Below are positions 1-7,481 of a stretch of DNA of 9,356 nucleotides, piece by piece (position 1 is the stretch's first letter; the number at the start of each line of letters is the position of its first letter). Both the position numbers and the translations under genes were made by a program. The notes beneath the pieces are model-generated. The model did no database searches. It was not told the DNA's origin and saw only the letters and a list, made by a program, of their open reading frames with translations. Source of the stretch: Cycloclasticus sp. Lineage in GTDB: Bacteria; Pseudomonadota; Gammaproteobacteria; Methylococcales; Cycloclasticaceae. The DNA lies in contig JAESRY010000003.1 in the NCBI GenBank assembly GCA_016764415.1, forward strand, positions 3,243 through 12,598. The letters are read 5' to 3'.

Positions 1-2
1 TC

Positions 3-233
3 AAGCTAAATATAAAGTTATTAGGTGTCGTTTTTGGGAGTATTTCTGGATTAGTTCTATTTTTCGGGACATTGATTTCGCATTTTAGCGGAGGTGGGGA
101 CTTTTTAAATTTACTGAGTGTTTTCTTTATTGGGTACTCGGTCTCTATTACAGGTGCTTTTATAGGTTTTATTTGGGGATTTGTTCTTGGAGGGTTTTTT
201 GGTTCATTTCTTTATTATACGTATGCAAAATCT
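3..233 (+). other. Two-helix GYxVS membrane module, copy A (within the first oxidoreductase)
   Basis: The segment encodes a hydrophobic helix (KLLGVVFGSISG onward), a polar glycine-rich loop, then GYSVSITGAFIG leading into a second glycine-rich helix and an aromatic/basic edge (LYYTYAKS). It matches copy B further along the same protein and copy C at the end of the flippase-like protein. From memory, small stand-alone proteins of this kind are often labelled 'bacteriophage holin' in databases; that label is not evidence of lysis activity. The left edge is cut by the window. Confidence 0.7.
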
Positions 234-2087
234 CTAGGCGCCAATATAGACAATGTACTCAATGACAATCAGGAATCAAATATATTCTTAAACCCTCAGA
301 TATTGAAACTAGAAAGTAATTCAATAGGACTAGCCGTTGCATCTAGTCTCTCATTGTTGTTTGTTATATCAACAAACATTTTAGTTTTAAGGGGGACGGC
401 AGACGAGAGCGTCCATGCAGCATTAATGTCTTTTTATCTGCCCGGGTATACGGTTAGTCTAACCGGTAGTTTGTTAGGTGGCATTGAGCTGTTTGTTATT
501 ACTTATCTTGCATTTAGAGTTTTTAGTTTTACGTATAACAAGCTATCAAATTATAGAAACAATGAGTCGCCACGACTTGTTTACTATAAAGCAAAGGTAA
601 AAGAACTTGAAAGACTAAAACCGGCAGAACATGTCTGTATTTTGGGTGCGGGCCCTGCAGGGCTGGCGACAGGTCATGAACTGAGTGCAAACAAAACAAA
701 AGTTACGGTGCTTGAGAAAAATGACTATGTCAGTGGGTTGTGTCGAACGGTTGTAGTTGATGGGTATCGTTTTGATTTGGGGGGGCATCGCTGGTTTACC
801 CAGAATGAAGAACTCAATAATTGGTTTCGTCGCCTAATGAAAGATGAAATTGTGATGGTAAATAGAGTTAGTCGTATCTACTACGGTGGTAAGTACTTTA
901 ATTACCCGCTTAGTATTTATGATGTTGTAACTAAAGCAGGGCTAGTTACGATCTTTATTGCGGGAGTTACTTTTTTTAAAGCGCTTATTGACTACTCTGT
1001 ATTTGATAAACCAGTCATCAATATGAAGCAGGCTTATACCAAGCAATTTGGTAGTAAGTTATATGAGATGTTCTTTAAAATTTATACAGAAAAAGTATGG
1101 GGAAAACCTTGTGAAGAGTTATCTTCAGATTGGGTAAGTCAGCGGAGTAAAGGTCTTAATATTATGACCATTTTACGTGAAGCAATTGCTCACAGTAAGA
1201 ATAAAATAATTAGTTTAGTTGATGAATTCATGTACCCACGACTTGGTTTCGCGCGTATTAGTGAGCGAATGGCGGAGGATATATCTGCTGTTGATGAGAA
1301 CGAAATTTTACTTAACTCAACCGTTACTAAAGTCACTTACCATGGCCCTCGAGACTTCGAAGTTGAATATAACCGAGGCGGAGAATCAGTCATAGTAAAG
1401 ACTGATTCAGTAGTTTCTACTATTCCTTTAGGTATTTTAGCGCAAATTCTTGTTCCAGCAGCAGATGAAAAAGTATTGGCAGCGGCTAAAAGTATGGAGT
1501 TTCGTGACTTAATCACTGTTAATGTAATGTTCAAAAAGAAACAGGTTTCTAAAGACACATGGTTATACCTTCAAGACAAGGATTTGATTTTTGGTCGTTT
1601 ACATGAGCCTAAAAATTGGAGTATCGACATGGTTCCTGATGATGAACATACTTCCTTAGTTCTTGAGGTTTTCTGCACAGCGGGTGATGAACTGTGGTCG
1701 TTAAGCGATGATGATGTTGCAAAACGTTGTGTTGATGATTTGGTTGATAAATTGAATTTTGTAAAACGTGAAGAAGTGGTTGGCTGGGCGGTTATTCGTA
1801 CGAGACAAGCTTACCCAGTTTATGATTTACAATATGGTGAGAAAACAAAAATTGTAAATGATTTTGTTGCTAAATTTGAAGGCTTACATATTGCTGGGCG
1901 AGGTGGCTCGTTCCGTTATAACAACTCTGATCATTCAATTGAAATGGGCTTGATGTTGGGTCGTAAAATACTGGGTTATCCTGTAGATCACATGGCGGTG
2001 AATACTGAATCGACTTACCATGAAGAAAAAAACGTGAGTGGTCCTCAACGCGATCATTATAAATCAAAGAAAATTGTTGTTGATTAG
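3..2087 (+). CDS. Membrane-anchored FAD-dependent oxidoreductase with duplicated N-terminal two-helix module (5' end outside window)
   Basis: The reading frame is open back to the window edge, so the true start lies upstream. The TTG at 72 is not a convincing start because it would cut off the first hydrophobic helix (KLLGVVFGSISGLVLFFGTL). Counting from the first visible codon, residues 1-77 and about 108-183 are two copies of a membrane module, each a helix, a short loop, a GY-x-VS-x-TG motif and a second helix. The enzyme domain follows. It has an FAD-binding GAGPAG at 215-220 with an acidic residue ending the second strand (VTVLEKN, Glu238), then GG-HR at 260-263, EPKN, QAYPVY, and a C-terminal FAD-contacting GRGGSFRYNNSDHS at 632-645. 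This is the amine-oxidase/protoporphyrinogen-oxidase-like superfamily (COG1232 type), which also resembles UDP-galactopyranose mutases. Members are common in polysaccharide clusters; the substrate here is unknown. Sampled lines are only about 33% G+C, lower than the genes from 3545 onward. Confidence 0.88.
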   Translation, partial: KLNIKLLGVVFGSISGLVLFFGTLISHFSGGGDFLNLLSVFFIGYSVSITGAFIGFIWGFVLGGFFGSFLYYTYAKSLGANIDNVLNDNQESNIFLNPQILKLESNSIGLAVASSLSLLFVISTNILVLRGTADESVHAALMSFYLPGYTVSLTGSLLGGIELFVITYLAFRVFSFTYNKLSNYRNNESPRLVYYKAKVKELERLKPAEHVCILGAGPAGLATGHELSANKTKVTVLEKNDYVSGLCRTVVVDGYRFDLGGHRWFTQNEELNNWFRRLMKDEIVMVNRVSRIYYGGKYFNYPLSIYDVVTKAGLVTIFIAGVTFFKALIDYSVFDKPVINMKQAYTKQFGSKLYEMFFKIYTEKVWGKPCEELSSDWVSQRSKGLNIMTILREAIAHSKNKIISLVDEFMYPRLGFARISERMAEDISAVDENEILLNSTVTKVTYHGPRDFEVEYNRGGESVIVKTDSVVSTIPLGILAQILVPAADEKVLAAAKSMEFRDLITVNVMFKKKQVSKDTWLYLQDKDLIFGRLHEPKNWSIDMVPDDEHTSLVLEVFCTAGDELWSLSDDDVAKRCVDDLVDKLNFVKREEVVGWAVIRTRQAYPVYDLQYGEKTKIVNDFVAKFEGLHIAGRGGSFRYNNSDHSIEMGLMLGRKILGYPVDHMAVNTESTYHEEKNVSGPQRDHYKSKKIVVD
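324..551 (+). other. Two-helix GYxVS membrane module, copy B (within the first oxidoreductase)
   Basis: This is the second copy in the same protein. It has a helix (IGLAVASSLSLLFVIS), a polar loop with acidic residues (GTADESVHA), then PGYTVSLTGSLLG leading into a second helix. The core GY[ST]VS[IL]TG[AS] is shared with copy A, and the distance from helix start to the GY motif is about the same in both. Its second helix lacks some of the glycines seen in copies A and C, so it has diverged more. Confidence 0.7.
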
Positions 2088-2112
2088 TGACTTCCTACAT
2101 GTGTTTTTCGTT

Positions 2113-2145
2113 GTCACTTTGTGACTGCAAGTGATTACACTTGCA
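2113..2145. repeat. Two adjacent perfect hairpins between the first two genes
   Basis: GTCAC-TTT-GTGAC (2113-2125) is followed directly by TGCAAGTG-ATTA-CACTTGCA (2126-2145), an 8-bp perfect stem with a 4-base loop. No T-run follows, so this is not a classical intrinsic terminator. It sits 10 bases before the ribosome binding site of the next gene. An mRNA-stability or translation element, or a binding site for a dimeric regulator, is possible. Confidence 0.55.
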
Positions 2146-2165
2146 CATGAATTTAAGGATTAACA

Positions 2166-3164
2166 ATGGAAAATAATAAAAGCGACCCGACTATAAGTAT
2201 CATTATGCCTGTTTATAACGGTATAGGGTTTCTTGAAAGAAGTTTGCCGCCACTCGCTAGTATGTTACAAAAAGGTGATGTCCTTGAGTTAATTGTTATT
2301 GATGATGGATCGTTAGATCAGTCAATGGCGTTGGCTCAAGAATTTGGTGCTAGGGTGCTTGAGTCTGGTGGTAGAAAGGGGCCCGGTGCAGCACGAAATA
2401 TAGCGGTCGAGCAAGCAAAGGGCAATATTGTTTGGTTTGTTGATGCAGATGTTGTTGTTAAGAGTGATGCTGTTATTAAGCTTAAACAGGGGTTCGAAAA
2501 CGATGAGGTTGTCGCTGTTTTTGGCTCATACGATGATGCTCCCCCAGCTCAAAACTTTTTATCTCAATATAAGAATATGGTTCACCATTATTATCATCAG
2601 CAAGCAAGCCGAGATGCTTCAACTTTTTGGTCAGGATGTGGAGCGGTCAGGACAAAAGATTTTTTAGAATTAGGTGGTTTTGACATAGAGCAGTTCAAAC
2701 ATCCGTCTATTGAAGATATTGAATTAGGCTATAGACTTCGGGCCGCTGGTGGGCGTATTACATTAATGCCGGAACTACAATGTAGCCACCTTAAAGTATG
2801 GCGTTTTATTAATTTAGTTCATACTGAGTTTTTCCGTCGAGCAATCCCGTGGTCTCGCCTTATGCTTCGACAGAAGAAATTGACAAATGATCTGAATGTT
2901 GGTGTAGGTGAACGTATTAGAGCAGTTTTGGCGATGTCGTTGGTTCTGGTGGTGTTAGCATCGCTCTTTGGCTTGTTAACGTGGTGGTTTCCCGTGGGGG
3001 TGTTTATTGTTGGGCTAATAGCAAATAGTAACTTCATTGGTTTTTTTAATCGAAGAAAGGGGTTTTTATTTACCTGCGGTGGCTTTTTGTATCATCAATT
3101 CTATTACCTATATAGTTCAACAGCATTTGCTTTTGCGGTATTAGAAAAAGCGGTTAAAAAATGA
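2166..3164 (+). CDS. Family 2 glycosyltransferase with C-terminal membrane segments
   Basis: It probably transfers a sugar from a nucleotide-sugar donor to a growing glycan or lipid-linked acceptor at the cytoplasmic face of the inner membrane. The ATG at 2166 has AAGGA six bases upstream (2155-2159). The 332-residue protein opens with the GT-A fold strand SIIMPVYNG (11-19). It then shows DDGS at 46-49, GPGAARN at 72-78, the metal-binding DAD at 93-95, and an ED pair at 183-184 in the acceptor/catalytic region before YRLRAAGG. Hydrophobic stretches at about 255-275, 277-295 and 303-325 form a membrane-associated tail. The gene lies 78 bases after the first oxidoreductase and is likely co-transcribed with it. 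Donor and acceptor cannot be inferred. Confidence 0.9.
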   Translation: MENNKSDPTISIIMPVYNGIGFLERSLPPLASMLQKGDVLELIVIDDGSLDQSMALAQEFGARVLESGGRKGPGAARNIAVEQAKGNIVWFVDADVVVKSDAVIKLKQGFENDEVVAVFGSYDDAPPAQNFLSQYKNMVHHYYHQQASRDASTFWSGCGAVRTKDFLELGGFDIEQFKHPSIEDIELGYRLRAAGGRITLMPELQCSHLKVWRFINLVHTEFFRRAIPWSRLMLRQKKLTNDLNVGVGERIRAVLAMSLVLVVLASLFGLLTWWFPVGVFIVGLIANSNFIGFFNRRKGFLFTCGGFLYHQFYYLYSSTAFAFAVLEKAVKK

Positions 3165-3201
3165 ATGAACTAGTTGGCTTGTTGCGGGTGTTTTATTAGT
3201 A

Positions 3202-3231
3202 AGTTTAAAAAGCCAGTATCCTTTTTAAATT
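3202..3231. terminator. Possible terminator-like inverted repeat after the GT2 gene
   Basis: TTTAAAAAG (3204-3212) pairs perfectly with CTTTTTAAA (3221-3229) across an 8-base loop, extendable by about two more pairs including a G-U. It lies about 40 bases after the upstream stop codon and ends in a T-tract, as terminators do. The stem is almost all A/T, however, which would make it a weak intrinsic terminator. Confidence 0.35.
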
Positions 3232-3253
3232 ACTATTGATAGGGGTGTTAAAG

Positions 3254-3266
3254 CCAGCTGTGCTGG
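3254..3266. repeat. Small GC-rich hairpin CCAGC-TGT-GCTGG
   Basis: A perfect 5-bp stem with a 3-base loop, followed nine bases later by TTTTT (3276-3280). The gap to the T-run is longer than in a typical intrinsic terminator, so it may be a weak second termination signal or simply a chance hairpin. Confidence 0.3.
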
Positions 3267-3544
3267 TACACGACGTTTTTCTTCTATGCGGGGTGGCATT
3301 TGATTAGGGTTCAGTTATGATGTTTACTTACTGATAAAGACTGATAATAAAGATTGCTTTTCTACTTTATTGTCCTTAGAGGATTGGTGAGTCGGTTATT
3401 TGCTTTGTTAGTATTGACGCATAAATTGAAGGTATGTTGTTTAGTTGCGTAAGCATACTTTGTGATATTAGATATCTCTATGCGGCGAATCCAATAAAAA
3501 AGTAGAAATGGAAATGAAAATATGAATATGAATGGAAAACAAAA

Positions 3545-4948
3545 ATGAGTGAAGTGCATGTTGTTGTATTGGGAGGAGGCCCGGCTGGGTGTGGTGCTGC
3601 TTACCAGTTGCGTAGAGAAGGTAAAGCAAAGGTAACTTTGATTGAGCAATCTCAAATGTTGGGTGGTAATTCAGGAAGTTTTGAAGTTGCTGGGCAGTTT
3701 CTAGATTTTGGTAGCCATCGATTGCATTCTGCTTGTGACCCAGATATTTTAAAAGATATTAAGCAAATGTTGGGAGATGATCTAGCTCACCGTGACCGCC
3801 ATGGACGTATTCGTTTACGGGGTAAGTGGCTGCATTTTCCATTGAAAACCACCGACTTGTTGATGCGCCTTGATAAAGCTTTTGCCTTCGGTGCGGCTTG
3901 GGACGTGATTAAACGGACTTTGTTTGGGAAGGACAAGGAGGGAGATACTTTTGCTTCGGTTCTACAGGCCAATCTGGGGCGGACGATTTGCGATCATTTT
4001 TATTTTCCTTATTCTCGTAAGCTGTGGGGACATGAACCAGATAAACTGTCTGGGATTCAGGCACACAAGAGGGTTTCTGCAGGCTCGATATCAAAGATTC
4101 TTAAGCGCTTGGCTAAGCCACCAGGGGCAGGAAAATTTTATTACCCTCGTAAAGGTTATGGGCAGATTAGTGAAGTCTATGCGCAAGAGGGAAAAAAACT
4201 CGGTGCTGATATAAAAATGGGTTGGTCGGCAAGCAAAGTGGTACAGCTGCCTGAGGGTGGTTTTAAAATCGAATTAACCAATAAGGACGGGGAACTACAA
4301 ACCTTGAAGGCTGATCATATTTGGTCGACTATTCCGGTGACGATCCTTAGCAAAATGATAGACCCACCAGTGCCATCAGAAGTCTTGGCTGCTGCTGAGA
4401 AAATAACCTATCGTTCGATGGTGCTGGTTTATTTAGTCTTGCCTGTTGATCAGTGGACGACGACTGATGCTCATTACTTCCCTGAGGCAAATATTCATAT
4501 GACTCGTATCTCCGAACCGAAAAACTATTTTGGTTTATCGGAGCCGAAGAAGACAACCATAGTTTGTGCTGAATTACCCTGTAAGGGTGGTGATGATATC
4601 TGGAATATGTCAGATGAGGAGCTGGGTCAGTTGATCATGAAGGATATGGAGACGGCTGAGTTACCGGTTCACCAACCGTTGAAGGTTTTTTCCAAGCGTC
4701 TGCCCCAAGCCTATCCTATTTATACTATGGGTTACGAGCATGACCTTGAAGCAATGGACAACTGGATCGATGCTATACCTAACCTGCTGATTTATGGTCG
4801 CCAGGGTTTTTTCGCTCACGACAATACTCATCATGCACTCTATATGGCTTATTCAGCAGTAAATTGTCTAGATAATGAGGGTAATTTTAATCATCAGCGT
4901 TGGTTAGATTATCGCAAAATTTTCGCTACTCATGTAGTTGAGGACTAG
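3545..4948 (+). CDS. FAD-dependent oxidoreductase, protoporphyrinogen-oxidase/UGM-like
   Basis: A 467-residue flavoenzyme with no membrane helices, so probably cytosolic. It has the dinucleotide-binding GGGPAG at 10-15, Glu34 at the end of the second strand (TLIEQ), GGN at 40-42, GSHRL at 56-60, and a C-terminal FAD-contacting stretch GRQGFFAHDNTHHA at 418-431. It shares several blocks with the enzyme domain of the first gene: Y-x-x-K-x-WG, R-[LI]-x-EPKN and QAYP[VI]Y. The two are therefore diverged paralogs. The reaction is unknown; oxidation/reduction or isomerisation of a nucleotide-sugar or lipid intermediate would fit the glycosyltransferase neighbours. The start has only a weak GGA (3534-3536), and no in-frame ATG lies in the 40 bases upstream. 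An eight-codon reading frame ends in the start codon's ATGA. This is the first gene of a tight four-gene cluster. Confidence 0.9.
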   Translation: MSEVHVVVLGGGPAGCGAAYQLRREGKAKVTLIEQSQMLGGNSGSFEVAGQFLDFGSHRLHSACDPDILKDIKQMLGDDLAHRDRHGRIRLRGKWLHFPLKTTDLLMRLDKAFAFGAAWDVIKRTLFGKDKEGDTFASVLQANLGRTICDHFYFPYSRKLWGHEPDKLSGIQAHKRVSAGSISKILKRLAKPPGAGKFYYPRKGYGQISEVYAQEGKKLGADIKMGWSASKVVQLPEGGFKIELTNKDGELQTLKADHIWSTIPVTILSKMIDPPVPSEVLAAAEKITYRSMVLVYLVLPVDQWTTTDAHYFPEANIHMTRISEPKNYFGLSEPKKTTIVCAELPCKGGDDIWNMSDEELGQLIMKDMETAELPVHQPLKVFSKRLPQAYPIYTMGYEHDLEAMDNWIDAIPNLLIYGRQGFFAHDNTHHALYMAYSAVNCLDNEGNFNHQRWLDYRKIFATHVVED

Positions 4949-4966
4949 CTGGAGACATGAGCGGGC

Positions 4967-6472
4967 ATGTCTATCAAATCAGGCGCTAATTTAGAAGTGA
5001 TTTCTGAGCATTCTGGGCCGCCACGGTTGGCTACGGCCACGTGGTTGTTAGGGTTAACTTTAATGGCCTTGTTGTTTCGGGTGATTGGGTTGAATAGCGG
5101 CTTGTGGCTGGACGAGATTTACTCTGTGGTCAACCAATTTCGTCTGTCGCCAGTAGAGCTGTTCACTACGTATGTGGGCGACAACCAACACCCACTTTAT
5201 GCGGTGTTGGCTAGTATAAGTGTTGCGGCGCTAGGGGAGCAGCCCTGGGTTGTTCGTTTGCCAGCTCTGATATTTGGTGTCGCGTCGATTCCTGCTCTTT
5301 ATAGCTTGGGGCGTCGTGTTAGTAGTCACAACGAAGCGTTACTTGCGGCTGCGCTGTTGGCGGTTTCATATCACCATGTTTGGTTTTCCCAAAATGCTCG
5401 TGGGTATTCCGCGATTGCACTGGCTGCTATTCTTTGCACGGATAGATTTCTCTGTTTGCTCGCTAATCAGCGAAAATTGGATGTTGGGTTGTATGCATTG
5501 ATTGTAGCACTGGGGTGCTATGCCCATTTGACGATGGTCTTTATTGTTATTGGGCAGTTCCTAGTGTTTTTACTATGGCTGCTTTATCTCCGCGATGACG
5601 TTGTACACAGACAGAGATGGCAACTACCATTAGCGGCATTTGTTTTTTCAGGTTTGCTTACTTTGTTACTCTATGCGCCAATTTTTACCCAGGTAGTGGA
5701 TTATTTTGTTAACAAACCTAGCGGAATGGAGGAACTGTCTACCCACTCTTGGGCACTAGGTGAGGCACTTAGAAGTCTGAAAATCGGTTGGGGTGGGGGT
5801 GCGGTTTTGCTGGGCGGCGGTTTAATGGCATTGGTGGGTACGGCTAGCTTTTATAAGAGTAATAAAATTGCGCTGGGTATTTTTGTTTGTTCTGTTGCAG
5901 TGACTTTTTTGGTAGCTTTCTTTGCTCGTGGAACCATGTATCCGCGTTTTTTCTTTTTCTTGGCGGGTTTTTTTATTTTGATCGGTGTGCGTGGAGTGAT
6001 GGTGACTGTGACCTTTTGCGCGAAATTTCTGTTTCGAAGCGAAAAGCAACAAGCCTACGTGCGATGGCTACCTATTGCTGCGATGTTAGTGGTGGTTTCA
6101 GTATCGGCTTCGTCCATGGTTCGAAACTACAAATATCCAAAAATGGATTTTGAGGGGGCAAAACATTGGGTAGAAATGCAGGCTACCCCAAATGATGTCA
6201 TTGTGACTGCGGGAGTAGCTGCTTGGCCCTACCAAATTTATTATGGCGTTGATTGGCCAGAAATGAAGGTTGCTAACGATATAGCGCATATAAGGAAGCA
6301 TAGCGACCAGCTTTGGATGGTCTATACTTTTGGTCGCTATATGAAAAAGGGATCGCCTGAAATCTATGCGCTTATTGAGCGTGAATGCAGCGAGAAAAAA
6401 CGTTTTCGGGGCACCTTGGGCGGAGGAGATATAGTTGTCTGCCGTTTTGAATTAGTTGATAAAAGGAGCTAG
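4967..6472 (+). CDS. GT39/ArnT-like polytopic glycosyltransferase (PMT_2 type)
   Basis: Enzymes of this family use a polyprenyl-phosphate-linked sugar on the periplasmic side of the inner membrane and transfer it to a lipid, protein or glycan. The 501-residue protein has about ten hydrophobic helices between residues 23 and 385 and a roughly 115-residue soluble C-terminal domain. The family hallmark Asp-Glu follows the first helix (LWLDE, D49-E50). Further family features are an HP in the same loop (75-76), [13 protein letters not shown] (97-109), and SQNARGY (141-147), which corresponds to the usual SQEAR-x-Y. The ATG at 4967 lies 18 bases after the previous stop; GGAG at 4951-4954 is rather distant, so translation may be coupled. 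An ATG at 4957 is out of frame. The following GT2 gene is the natural supplier of its lipid-linked donor. Confidence 0.88.
   Translation: MSIKSGANLEVISEHSGPPRLATATWLLGLTLMALLFRVIGLNSGLWLDEIYSVVNQFRLSPVELFTTYVGDNQHPLYAVLASISVAALGEQPWVVRLPALIFGVASIPALYSLGRRVSSHNEALLAAALLAVSYHHVWFSQNARGYSAIALAAILCTDRFLCLLANQRKLDVGLYALIVALGCYAHLTMVFIVIGQFLVFLLWLLYLRDDVVHRQRWQLPLAAFVFSGLLTLLLYAPIFTQVVDYFVNKPSGMEELSTHSWALGEALRSLKIGWGGGAVLLGGGLMALVGTASFYKSNKIALGIFVCSVAVTFLVAFFARGTMYPRFFFFLAGFFILIGVRGVMVTVTFCAKFLFRSEKQQAYVRWLPIAAMLVVVSVSASSMVRNYKYPKMDFEGAKHWVEMQATPNDVIVTAGVAAWPYQIYYGVDWPEMKVANDIAHIRKHSDQLWMVYTFGRYMKKGSPEIYALIERECSEKKRFRGTLGGGDIVVCRFELVDKRS
6463..6468 (+). promoter_or_regulatory. Strong ribosome binding site deciding the GTG start of the DPM1-like gene
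   Basis: AAGGAG lies inside the last codons of the GT39-like gene, five bases before the GTG at 6474. It favours this start over the longer frame beginning at TTG 6456. Confidence 0.75.
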
Positions 6473-6473
6473 T

Positions 6474-7460
6474 GTGACAAAACTTATTATTCAAATACCC
6501 TGCCTCAATGAGGCTGATCACTTGGCTGCAACTATTGCAGATTTGCCGAGAGAGATTCCCGGAATTGATGAAATTGAATATTTGATAATTGATGATGGCA
6601 GTACTGACAATACTTCGGAAGTTGCGGTTCAGCTGGGGGTTCACCATGTGGTGCGCCATATCAGAAATAAGGGCTTAGCGACAGCGTTTAGAACTGGGTT
6701 GGATGCTTGCTTGCGCCTTGGCGCTGATATTATCGTGAATACTGACGCCGATAATCAGTATCAAGGAGCTGATATTCCACTGTTGATTGAGCCTATCTTA
6801 GCGGGACGCGCGGAATTAGTTGTTGGAGATCGAGGAGTGGGATCTTTGGATCATTTTTCCTATCTCAAACAGCGTTTACAATCATTGGGTAGCTGGGTGA
6901 TCGGTAGGGCTTCGGGGTTGCATACGCCGGATGCAACTAGTGGTTTTCGTGCTTTGGCCCGGCATGCCGCACAAAATACCGTTGTGCTTAGCGATTATTC
7001 TTATACGTTGGAAAGTCTGATTCAGGCCGGTGATTCCAAGCTGGCAGTGGAATTTGTAGCCATTGGCATCAATCCTCAGACTCGGCCTTCACGGTTGATG
7101 AAAAGTATGTGGCAGTATATCCGTACTTCGACGGTCGCGATCGTAAGGGCTTATACTCTCTATCGCCCTTTGCGAGTGTTTACGCTTTTGGGGCTTCTAC
7201 TAATTGGTTTAGGGCTAATTCCAGGAGTGCGGTTTATTTACCTCTTTTCCATTGGGGAAACGCAAGGTCATATCCAATCACTAATATTAAGTTCGATTCT
7301 TTTGATTATGGGTTTTCAGTCTTTGCTGGTTGGCTTAGTGGCTGACCTCATAGGGTCGAATCGAAAATTGCTCGAGGAAGTTGTTGTGCGAATTCGCCGA
7401 CTTGAGTTGGATGAGCCCCTACACGGGTCGACTAAGAAAGGTAGTAAGTTTGAAGAATAG
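6474..7460 (+). CDS. Polyprenyl-phosphate glycosyltransferase-like GT2 (DPM1/ArnC-type) with two C-terminal membrane helices
   Basis: It likely moves a sugar from a nucleotide-sugar onto undecaprenyl phosphate at the cytoplasmic membrane face. I chose the GTG at 6474 because AAGGAG (6463-6468) sits five bases before it and the product then begins [14 protein letters not shown], the usual start for this family. An upstream in-frame TTG at 6456 would overlap the previous gene and lacks such a site. The 328-residue protein shows IPCLNEA (8-14), DDGSTD (40-45), [13 protein letters not shown] (64-76), the metal-binding DADNQY (91-96), SGFRA (156-160) and a basic RPSRLMKS (204-211). Helices follow at about 234-257 and 267-292. 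The start lies one base after the stop of the GT39-like gene, so the two are almost certainly translationally coupled, which supports a donor-synthesis/transfer pair. The transferred sugar is unknown. Confidence 0.9.
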   Translation: MTKLIIQIPCLNEADHLAATIADLPREIPGIDEIEYLIIDDGSTDNTSEVAVQLGVHHVVRHIRNKGLATAFRTGLDACLRLGADIIVNTDADNQYQGADIPLLIEPILAGRAELVVGDRGVGSLDHFSYLKQRLQSLGSWVIGRASGLHTPDATSGFRALARHAAQNTVVLSDYSYTLESLIQAGDSKLAVEFVAIGINPQTRPSRLMKSMWQYIRTSTVAIVRAYTLYRPLRVFTLLGLLLIGLGLIPGVRFIYLFSIGETQGHIQSLILSSILLIMGFQSLLVGLVADLIGSNRKLLEEVVVRIRRLELDEPLHGSTKKGSKFEE

Positions 7461-7481
7461 CGGAAGCTGGAGTGGCGGTTA

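Larger units (their letters stand above)
3165..3544. other. Gene-free intergenic region separating two blocks
   Basis: I see no supported gene here. The region holds an A/T-rich inverted repeat at 3202-3231, a small GC hairpin at 3254-3266, and a direct repeat of AAAGCCAG (3209-3216 and 3250-3257). It also holds a 10-base-period repeat of ACTGATAA (3330-3337 and 3340-3347). The last 40 bases are very A-rich, with GAAATG and ATATGA each repeated just before the next start codon. A promoter for the downstream operon is expected here. The best TTGACG-like hexamer (3414-3419) has no good -10 partner at normal spacing, so I do not mark one. Confidence 0.6.

Noticed and set aside
72..74. TTG at 72 as start of the first oxidoreductase
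   Set aside because: The frame is open to the window edge and the 23 upstream codons encode the first helix of the membrane module, which matches the pattern of the second copy.
3..551. Phage holin or lysis function suggested by the two-helix modules
   Set aside because: The resemblance is to small proteins labelled holin only by annotation; here the module is fused to an enzyme and a flippase-like protein, with no phage genes nearby.
3161..3199. Twelve-codon frame from the ATGA overlapping the GT2 stop
   Set aside because: Too short, with no recognisable product or following coding sequence; probably chance.
3414..3473. Sigma-70-like promoter before the second oxidoreductase
   Set aside because: TTGACG at 3414-3419 and TTGCGT at 3445-3450 lack a convincing -10 hexamer at 16-18 bases; a promoter is expected but cannot be placed.
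3362..3655. 97-codon minus-strand open frame across the intergenic region
   Set aside because: It runs over the clear FAD-binding start of the second oxidoreductase, has low-complexity Phe/Ser-rich content and no family signature.
6456..6473. Longer DPM1-like protein starting at TTG 6456
   Set aside because: It would overlap the previous gene and has no ribosome site, whereas AAGGAG sits at ideal spacing before GTG 6474.
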